This document shows, piece after piece, positions 58,505 through 64,000 of a stretch of DNA of 64,000 nucleotides. The notes beneath the pieces were generated by a model. The model made no database searches. It was not told the origin of the DNA and saw nothing but the letters and a program-made list of their open reading frames with translations. Every line of letters begins with the position of its first letter. Position 1 is the stretch's first letter. Source of the stretch: Saccharothrix syringae (lineage in GTDB: Bacteria; Actinomycetota; Actinomycetes; Mycobacteriales; Pseudonocardiaceae). The stretch is taken from assembly GCF_009498035.1 (NCBI RefSeq), contig NZ_CP034550.1:5332001-5396000 (forward strand), given 5' to 3'. The position numbers were made by a program, and so were the translations under genes.

Positions 58505-59350
58505 ATGGAGATCCTGAACGACATCGACGCGGTCCTCGGCATGTTCGGGTTCGCCATAACACTGGTCACGCTGCTCAAGGTGCAGTCCGTGCGCCGGATC
58601 CAGCGCGAGGAGCGCGATCTGCTGCGCAAGCTGTACGGCACCGAATCGCTGGCGAACCACCTGCGGTCGGCGGCGACGTTCCTGCGCAAGGACCAGGACA
58701 ACGAGGCCAGGGTGCTCGCCGAGGAGCTGGTGCGGCTGTGCGGGCAGATCGAGGGGATCGGTCGTGCCCTGGACACCATGACGCGGGTGACCCGGGCGGC
58801 GAACGCGTCGCTGGTGGTCGACCGCGGTTACTTCACGCCGGTGTTCCTGCGCCGGGCCGTCGACGACGCGCGGCGCAACATCGACTTCCTCATCTACCGC
58901 AACCTGCAGTTCACCAACGTGGACCTGCTGGAGTCCATGGAGTACGCGGCGAAGCGCGGTGTGCGGATACGCATCCTGGCGCTGTCGTCGCGAGCCGACG
59001 ACTCCGTGCTCGAACAGGCGTCCATGGTCCTGCCGTGGCCGCAGGCGGACGCCAAGACCCTGCGGCGGCAGTTGGCCGAGTCGGAGGAGAGGATCCGCGG
59101 CATCGTCGCGGGCTGGAGCGAGCCGGCCCGCGCGAAGTTCGAGTACCGGGGGTACTCGGTCGCGCCGAACGTCCACTTCGTGCGGGTGGACGGGGTGCTC
59201 CGGCAGGGGTTCATCGGGACGTTCTCCGCGGCACAGCCGGCACGGCTGGAGGACCGGCCCTACCTGGAGGTGTCCGCGGCCGGCGAACCGGGCGTGACCC
59301 TGTCCCGCCACTTCGACCAGCTGTGGGAGCGGAGTGCCGCGCGGAACTAG
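58505..59350 (+). CDS. Membrane-tethered protein with a phospholipase D-like fold lacking HKD
   Basis: The 281-residue protein has one N-terminal membrane helix (about 8-26), a basic charged helix (RRIQREERDLLRKLY) and a helical linker. The C-terminal domain (ARRNIDFLIYRNLQFTNVDLLESMEYAAKRGVRIRILAL) is given here only as a pattern resembling one half of a PLD-like fold. No HxKxxxxD motif is present, so it is probably not a phospholipase; binding or signalling is more likely. ATG 58505 is preferred over GTG 58496. Its last codons are AAC TAG, and the TAG adjoins an IS fragment, exactly as at the lanthipeptide gene. Confidence 0.6.
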   Translation: MEILNDIDAVLGMFGFAITLVTLLKVQSVRRIQREERDLLRKLYGTESLANHLRSAATFLRKDQDNEARVLAEELVRLCGQIEGIGRALDTMTRVTRAANASLVVDRGYFTPVFLRRAVDDARRNIDFLIYRNLQFTNVDLLESMEYAAKRGVRIRILALSSRADDSVLEQASMVLPWPQADAKTLRRQLAESEERIRGIVAGWSEPARAKFEYRGYSVAPNVHFVRVDGVLRQGFIGTFSAAQPARLEDRPYLEVSAAGEPGVTLSRHFDQLWERSAARN

Positions 59351-59640
59351 GAGCTGTTCGGGGGTTCGGACCACGGGGTTGAGGCCCGGGTTCTCACCCC
59401 CGTGACCGCTCCTCGCGGATGTGGTCCGGCCTCGCCGTGTCCGGCCTTCTCCGGGACCACCGCCGTGATCCGGCGGCGACGCGGGTGAGCCCGGTCGGCC
59501 TTGGCGGGGTACGCCTTGTCCGCGGCCACCGCGACGGGCAGCCCGCCCGCGTCGACCGCGGCGTGGATCCTGCCGCTCAGCCCGTCCCGGGACAGGCCCG
59601 GCCGCCGTCGCCCGCGCCTCCCCGGCGGTCGAACAGCTCC
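59349..59640 (-). mobile_element. Fragment of an IS5-family element
   Basis: The left end repeats the terminal sequence of the element at 6120 (GGAGCTGTTCGGGG, GTTCGGA) and the sub-terminal TGACCGCTCCTCG and GATGTxGTCCGGCCTCG blocks. On the minus strand, pieces of a transposase are readable: DGLSGRIHAAVDAGGLPVAV, ADKAYPAKADRAHPRRRRI and AVVPEKA. They are in a broken context with no full DDE domain. The right boundary is unclear; a weak inverted match (TCGAACAGCTCC) near 59627-59641 may be it. The rest of the 534-base gap to 59843 holds only the next gene's promoter region. Confidence 0.72.
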
Positions 59641-59843
59641 TGGTGGCCCGGCGCAGGCGGCCGATCCGGGCCCGTCCGGTCGAAAGCGGACGCCCGAGGG
59701 GTGTGAACGGCCCCACGCGACAGCGTCGCCGCTGGTCGCGGCCTGCTGCCGGTGCCCGCCGGCGGGAGGGGGCGGTTCCGTGCACGAGCCGGCGTTGCGG
59801 CAAGCGGAGTATTCCACTGCGGTGACGGGATCGTTACAGTCGG

Positions 59844-59865
59844 TTTCTGGGAACGCTCCCAGAAA
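59844..59865. promoter_or_regulatory. CebR-like operator
   Basis: The 14-base core TGGGAACGCTCCCA (59848-59861) differs by one base from the TGGGAGCGCTCCCA operator of the cellobiose-responsive LacI-family repressor CebR. The symmetry extends four bases further on each side. It sits 20 bases before the GTG of a cellulose-binding protein, so induction by cello-oligosaccharides is expected. Confidence 0.85.
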
Positions 59866-59884
59866 CGACAACGAAGGGGTTGTT

Positions 59885-61069
59885 GTGCGAAATCTGCTGG
59901 CGGCGGTCGCCGCTGTCGTCTCCGTAGCCGGGTTGGTGGTGATCGGCGGGAACAGCTCCGCGGGAGCGGCACCCGTCTGCGCCGTGGACTACAAGCTCAA
60001 CCAGTGGTCCAACGGCTTCACCGCCAACGTGACCGTGACCAACCAGTCCGCTCCGGTCACCTCGTGGCAGCTCACCTGGACCTTCCCGGGCAACCAGGCG
60101 GTCACCTCCGGGTGGAGCGCCGACGTGAAGCAGTCCGGCACCCGCGTCACCGCCTCCAACATGCCGTGGAACGGGTCGCTGGGCACGGGCGCGAGCGTCC
60201 AGTTCGGCTTCCAGGCCAACTACAGCGGCACGAACGCGGTGCCGACCGACTTCGCGTTCAACGGTGTCTCGTGCAACGGGGACTCGCCCACCACGACCAC
60301 CACCACGACGACGTCGACCAGCACCTCCACGTCCACGTCCACGTCGACCACGACCACCACGACGACGACCACGACCACCACGGACCAGCAGCCCCAGGAC
60401 TGCACCTCGGCCGCGATCTGCGACGGCTTCGAGCAGCAGTCCGGCACGCCGTCCGGCCGCTGGACCGTCGGCGCGGCCAACTGCACCGGCCAGGGCCGGG
60501 TCAGCATCGACAGCGGCGTGGCCCGCAGCGGGTCGAAGTCGGTGCGGGTGGACGGCGCGTCCGGCTACTGCAACCACATCTTCTTCGGCACCGCCCTGCC
60601 CACCTCCGGCACCGTGCACGGCCGCTTCTACGTCCGCCACACCACGGCCCTGCCGACGTCGCACGTGACGTTCATGGCCATGAAGGACACCGCCGACAAC
60701 GGCCGTGACCTGCGCATGGGCGGCCAGAACTCGGCGCTGCAGTGGAACCGCGAGTCCGACGACGCCACCCTGCCCGCGCAGAGCCCGCAGGGCGTGGCGC
60801 AGAGCAAGCCGCTGCCCACCGGCCAGTGGAACTGCGTGCAGTTCACCGTCGACTCCAGCGGCAAGCTCTCCACCTCGCTCAACGGCACCGCCGTCGCGGG
60901 CCTCCAGGTGGACGGCACCCCGACGCCGGACATCGACGACCAGTGGCTGCGCAAGACCTGGCGCCCGACCCTGACGGACCTGCGCCTGGGCTGGGAGAGC
61001 TACGGCGACGGCGCGGACACCCTCTGGTACGACGACGTCGCGATCGGGTCCTCCCCGATCCGCTGCTGA
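59885..61069 (+). CDS. Secreted CBM2 protein with a jelly-roll-like C-terminal domain
   Basis: The 394-residue protein starts at GTG 59885 (GAAGGGG upstream) with a signal peptide ending SSAGAAPV. It has a family 2 cellulose-binding module (about 30-135; YKLNQWSNGFTANVTVTN, SWQLTWTFPGNQ, MPWNGSLGTGASVQFGF, with surface Trp residues). A Thr/Ser linker follows, then a domain of about 220 residues (ICDGFEQQSG, GYCNHIFFGTALP, LRMGGQNSALQWNRESDD, LRLGWESYGD, LWYDDVAIG). That domain looks like a beta-jelly roll and resembles the Cip1-type proteins found on cellulose. No enzyme motif is certain; polysaccharide lyase or binding are both possible. Controlled by the CebR-like operator. Confidence 0.87.
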   Translation: MRNLLAAVAAVVSVAGLVVIGGNSSAGAAPVCAVDYKLNQWSNGFTANVTVTNQSAPVTSWQLTWTFPGNQAVTSGWSADVKQSGTRVTASNMPWNGSLGTGASVQFGFQANYSGTNAVPTDFAFNGVSCNGDSPTTTTTTTTSTSTSTSTSTSTTTTTTTTTTTTDQQPQDCTSAAICDGFEQQSGTPSGRWTVGAANCTGQGRVSIDSGVARSGSKSVRVDGASGYCNHIFFGTALPTSGTVHGRFYVRHTTALPTSHVTFMAMKDTADNGRDLRMGGQNSALQWNRESDDATLPAQSPQGVAQSKPLPTGQWNCVQFTVDSSGKLSTSLNGTAVAGLQVDGTPTPDIDDQWLRKTWRPTLTDLRLGWESYGDGADTLWYDDVAIGSSPIRC

Positions 61070-62169
61070 CCCGTCGTCCCCGGCGGTGGCGACGCCGCCG
61101 CCGGGGACAGCAGGTCGTCGTCCCACCACCAGGCCACCGACGGGTAGGGCAGGGGAGCGGGGTCGTCGTCCAGCGGCCCGTCGGTGTAGGCGGGCCGCAC
61201 GCCCTCCGGCAGGTGGCGGGCGGCCAGGCACCCCCACTCGACGGTGCCGGCGAGCGTGCGGCCGATGTCGTCCACGTACCGGGCCAGCGCCGGGTCGGCC
61301 CACGACAGCACCTGCTCGCGCACGGCGAGGAACCGGAGCACCAGCCGGTCGCGCAGCGCCACCCCGGCGCGCACGGCCTCCTCGGGCGAGCAGCCGCGCT
61401 CGCGCTCGATGACGGCGAACAGGTTGTGCACCTCGTGCCGCCGGACCTCGCGGGCGTAGGAGTACCGGTCGTTGTCCAGCCCGCCGATCGTGCCCGCCAT
61501 CTCGGCCAGCGCCGCCACCGCGGGCAGCTCCAGCCACTCGGTGGGCAGCGGCGCGTCGCGCGCGAGCTGCAACCAGTGCGAGACCAGCTCGGCACCCCCG
61601 GTCCGCCGGCGCAGGACGAGGTAGTTCGACGTGTCGAACCGCCTGCCCCGCGCGTCGACCGCGGCCTGCCACTGCATGCCCGACAGGGTCGTCCGCAGCG
61701 CCTGCCCCATCCGGTTGACCACCGACACGTCGGCGAGGGCGCGGAACCGGCGGCCGAGGTCGCGCATCGCCTCCGGGAAGGGCGAGCCGAACCGCCAGTC
61801 CGGGTGCTCGAACGCGCGCTCGGCCTGGTGGCAGACGAGCGTGAGGGTGACCGGGTCGGAGGGCATCGGGGAGGTGTCGCAGTAGGCGTCGTCGAACGCG
61901 AACAGCCAGTGCACCCAGCAGGTCGCCGCCACCAGCAGGTCCAGGTCGGTGGACGGCGGCAGGACCCGGCAGGTGAAGTGGGCGCACCGCGTGGCGACGG
62001 CGCGCGCCCACTCCTTCGGGGTCGGGCGGAAACCGGCGCGGTCCACCCAGTCGAGGGCCAGGCGTTCCACGGTGTCCACGGCGGGGTGCGTGGTCGGCTC
62101 GAACGGGCAGTAGAACGACAGCAGGCCGGGAGGGATCGGCGTCGTCAGGGCGGCGGTGGGCGATGCCAT
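61000..62169 (-). CDS. Class I terpene synthase
   Basis: The 389-residue protein has the bacterial terpene cyclase fold. An aspartate-rich motif lies in FAFDDAYCDTSP (DDxxxD variant, about residue 95). A clean NSE triad NDRYSYAREVRRHE (NDxxSxxxE, about 235) is present, and the effector region (TSNYLVLRRRTGG) carries the pyrophosphate-sensing Arg. It should cyclise a prenyl diphosphate with Mg2+, most likely farnesyl or geranylgeranyl diphosphate. No partner P450 or prenyltransferase is adjacent. The C-terminal 23 codons overlap the convergent CBM2 gene. ATG 62169 is the assumed start. Confidence 0.88.
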   Translation of the reverse strand: MASPTAALTTPIPPGLLSFYCPFEPTTHPAVDTVERLALDWVDRAGFRPTPKEWARAVATRCAHFTCRVLPPSTDLDLLVAATCWVHWLFAFDDAYCDTSPMPSDPVTLTLVCHQAERAFEHPDWRFGSPFPEAMRDLGRRFRALADVSVVNRMGQALRTTLSGMQWQAAVDARGRRFDTSNYLVLRRRTGGAELVSHWLQLARDAPLPTEWLELPAVAALAEMAGTIGGLDNDRYSYAREVRRHEVHNLFAVIERERGCSPEEAVRAGVALRDRLVLRFLAVREQVLSWADPALARYVDDIGRTLAGTVEWGCLAARHLPEGVRPAYTDGPLDDDPAPLPYPSVAWWWDDDLLSPAAASPPPGTTGQQRIGEDPIATSSYQRVSAPSP

Positions 62170-62231
62170 GGCACCAATCGTGGAGACCACCGGGGGCGAC
62201 CGACAACGAGGAACAGCCGATCGTGTGGACC

Positions 62232-62452
62232 TCACCGGTCGTTCGGGTGCTCGTCCACAAGGTCCCGCCGGTCGCCCGCCGCGGTGTCGCCCGCCGTGAG
62301 GCCGTCGGTCGGAAGGCGGTCGGCGTCGAGGTCGGCGAGCTGGCGCCGGACGCGGTCGGCGTCGTCGTGGCGGCCCTGGTCCCGGTACAGCGCCAGCGCC
62401 TCCTCCCACACCTCGCGGGCCCGGTCGCGCTCGCCCAGGGCGGCGTGGGGGT
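62232..62452 (-). pseudogene. C-terminal fragment of an AfsR/TPR-type regulator
   Basis: The minus-strand reading HAALGERDRAREVWEEALALYRDQ followed by ADRVRRQLADLDADR is the usual last TPR and C-terminus of SARP/NB-ARC-TPR regulators; compare HLALGRRDEARRCW in the regulator at 166-3054. Upstream of about 62452 the homology stops abruptly, where an opposite-strand protease fragment begins. Only about 73 codons survive, so it is a truncated remnant. Confidence 0.72.
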
Positions 62453-62858
62453 GGCCGACTACAACGGCGCCCTCATCGGCACCGTGCAGTCGTCGTTCTT
62501 CCCGACCTACGACGACGCCCTGGTCCGCGTCACCAACACGGCCGGCTGGACCCGGGGCCCGTGGGTGGACTGCGGCACGATCACCGCCGAGCGCGTCACG
62601 GTGAACTACCGGGGCGGGTTCACCGTCCGGGACCTGACCAGGCACGACGCGTGCGTCGAGCCCGGCGACTCGGGCGGCTCGAACTACCGCGACTCCGGCA
62701 CCCGCACCGCCGAGGGCGTGACCAGCGGCGCGCTGCTGTCCGCGGCCAACCGCTGCGGCCAGAACGCCACCCCGTCGTTCCCGAACGAGTCGTACTACTA
62801 CCCGGCCGCGCTGAGCGTGCCGCACTACAACAGCACCCACGGCGTCACCCCGTGGTGA
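62450..62858 (+). pseudogene. C-terminal fragment of a streptogrisin-like (S1) secreted protease
   Basis: From about 62453 the plus strand reads DYNGALIGTVQSSFFPTYDDALVRVTN, then a later CVEPGDSGGS with the catalytic Ser and SGALLSAANRCG. This is the second half of an alpha-lytic/streptogrisin protease (first part quoted as a pattern). The Asp (DDALVRV) and Ser are present, but the signal peptide, propeptide and catalytic His are missing, replaced by the regulator fragment on the other strand. No start codon with a ribosome site precedes it. Confidence 0.78.
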
Positions 62859-64000
62859 CGTCCTGAACCGGGAGGAGCCGGGGCGCCGCCCCGGCTCCTC
62901 CCCCCGCGCGCGGCGCCGGATCGATCAGGGGGAGGCCCGGCGCCGCGCGCACGCGGCTCTCCCGGATCTCCCGGGCGCGCTCGAACAGCGGCCGCGCCTC
63001 GTCCGCGCGGTCGAGCAGGCTCAGGGCCAGGCCCAGGTTGTTCAGCCGCGCCGCGACCTCGGGGTGGTCGGGTCCGTGGCACGCCCGGCTGATGTCCAGC
63101 GCCCGCTCCAGCAGGGGCAGGGCGGCCCGGGGGCGGCCGAGGTCGCGCAGCGCGCCCGCCAGGCTGGTGAGCCGGACGGCGACCCGCGGGTGCCCGGACC
63201 CGTAGACGGCCTCGGTGATCGCCAGCGCGCGCGAGTGCAGCGGCAGGGCCTCCTTCGGCTGGCCGAGGCTGCGCAGCAGCAGGCCGAGGTCGTTCAACCG
63301 CACCGCCGTCTTGGGGTGGCCGGGCCCGTAGGCCGCCTCGGTGATCGCGAGCGCCCGCTCCAGCAGGGGCCGGGCCTCCCGCAGCGTCCTGGAGTCGGGG
63401 GAGGGGCCCAGGTCGCGCAGCACGAGCCCGAGGTTGCTCAGGGCGGTGGCCACCTCGGGGTGGTCGGCGCCGTGCGCGGCCTCGCTCGCGGCCAGGGCCC
63501 GCGCCAGCAGGCAGCGGGCGTCGTCGAGGCGGCCGATGTCGCGCATGGCCAGGCCCAGGGTGCTCAGGGCGACCGCGACGTCCGGGTGGTCGATCCCGTG
63601 GCCGGCCTCGGTGACGGCCAGCGCCCGCTCGTGCAGGGCGATCGCCTCGCGGCCGCGCCCCAGGTCGCCGAGCACCAGGCCCAGGGCGTTGAGCCGGGCC
63701 GCGACCAGGGGGTGCCCGGACCCGTACCTGGCCTCGGTGACGGCCAGGGCCCGCTCGTGCAGCGGCAGCGCCTCGTCGGGCCTGCCCAGGTCGCGCAGCA
63801 CCAGGCCGAGGTTGTTCAGCGGGACCGCGACCTCGGGGTGGTGCAGCCCCAGCGCGGCCTCGCCGATCGCCAGGGCCCGCTCCAGCAGCGGCCTGGCCTC
63901 CGCGGGCCGGCCGGACTCGCTCACCGCGTTGCCGAGGTTGTTCAGCAGCCGGGCCAGCTCCGGCCGGTCGGGCCCGTGCACCTCCTCGCCCGCCCGCAGC
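62845..64000 (-). CDS. Kinesin-light-chain-type tetratricopeptide repeat protein, 5' end outside window
   Basis: At least 385 residues are visible, made of eight to nine 42-residue TPRs of the form (H)P(E/D)VAxxLNNLGLxLRDLGRPxEAxPLxERALAITEAxxGxxH. The last repeat (DRADEARPLFERAREIRESR) is followed by a Gly/Ala/Pro tail. The reading frame stays open to the window edge, so the start and any N-terminal NB-ARC or effector domain lie beyond 64000. Such repeats mediate protein-protein contacts and are common in actinomycete regulators. The stop overlaps the protease fragment by 14 bases. Confidence 0.85.
   Translation of the reverse strand, partial: LRAGEEVHGPDRPELARLLNNLGNAVSESGRPAEARPLLERALAIGEAALGLHHPEVAVPLNNLGLVLRDLGRPDEALPLHERALAVTEARYGSGHPLVAARLNALGLVLGDLGRGREAIALHERALAVTEAGHGIDHPDVAVALSTLGLAMRDIGRLDDARCLLARALAASEAAHGADHPEVATALSNLGLVLRDLGPSPDSRTLREARPLLERALAITEAAYGPGHPKTAVRLNDLGLLLRSLGQPKEALPLHSRALAITEAVYGSGHPRVAVRLTSLAGALRDLGRPRAALPLLERALDISRACHGPDHPEVAARLNNLGLALSLLDRADEARPLFERAREIRESRVRAAPGLPLIDPAPRAGGGAGAAPRLLPVQDVTTG

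Noticed and set aside
59620..59645. Right inverted repeat of the second IS (TCGAACAGCTCC)
   Set aside because: Only 11-12 terminal bases match and no TA duplication flanks it; kept as a possible but unproven boundary.

Overview
The window is about 64 kb of very GC-rich DNA with third-position G/C bias, frequent GTG starts and many 4-base GTGA/ATGA gene overlaps. Gene content (AfsR-type regulators, a class III lanthipeptide synthetase, type I PKS, terpene synthase, P450, an LAxTG surface protein, a CebR-like operator) points to a filamentous actinomycete. A Pseudonocardiaceae-type genome (Saccharothrix/Actinosynnema/Lentzea-like) is my inference, not a match I could run. No rRNA, tRNA or CRISPR array was found.

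Layout. 1-3.1 kb: start of a solute-binding lipoprotein and an AfsR/SARP regulator, both minus. 3.4-6.8 kb: LanKC synthetase and a short overlapping lanthipeptide precursor, followed by a decayed IS5-family element and a bidirectional hairpin. 6.8-8.4 kb: ECF41-type sigma factor divergent from its carboxymuconolactone-decarboxylase partner, with two matching promoters. 8.6-11.9 kb: small secreted proteins, a hemerythrin, a ricin-type lectin and an extracellular endonuclease I. 12-18.4 kb: Gfo/Idh/MocA-like protein, family III CoA transferase, alditol oxidase and a TPR-Crp regulator. 19.2-24.6 kb: LuxE-like, LuxC-like, O-methyltransferase and MFS genes. 25.3-32.2 kb: a five-gene, fully overlapping cobalamin-uptake operon behind a compact cobalamin riboswitch. 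32.3-37.2 kb: P450, DMT exporter, frameshifted subtilisin and a protein with an eCIS/DUF4157-associated N-terminal motif. 37.4-48.5 kb: a Pks13-like PKS, a FAAL ligase, an antigen-85-like esterase, an MFS exporter and a PET-hydrolase-type cutinase. 48.7-53.9 kb: GH43, a phosphotransferase of the PEP-synthase/rifampin-phosphotransferase family, an EF-hand protein and a methyltransferase. 53.9-59.4 kb: a small cluster with 2OG oxygenase, gamma-glutamyltransferase, ATP-grasp ligase and 2-hydroxyacid dehydrogenase. 59.4-64 kb: a second IS remnant, a CBM2 protein behind a CebR-like operator, a terpene synthase, a head-to-head junction of two truncated genes and a TPR protein running off the end.

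How the genes work together. The strongest functional unit is the cobalamin operon: a wall-anchored alpha/alpha-toroid protein and a membrane-anchored DUF4430 protein resemble the two domains of animal intrinsic factor/transcobalamin, and sit with CbiQ, a double ATPase and an S component that carries ten copies of a 57-bp repeat. The lanthipeptide pair has the RamC-RamS order, and its precursor contains two adjacent SxxSxxxC motifs. The IS next to it interrupts the stop codon but rebuilds it. The PKS/FAAL/esterase/cutinase block echoes the mycolate-condensation locus of mycobacteria, but the PKS also carries DH and KR domains.
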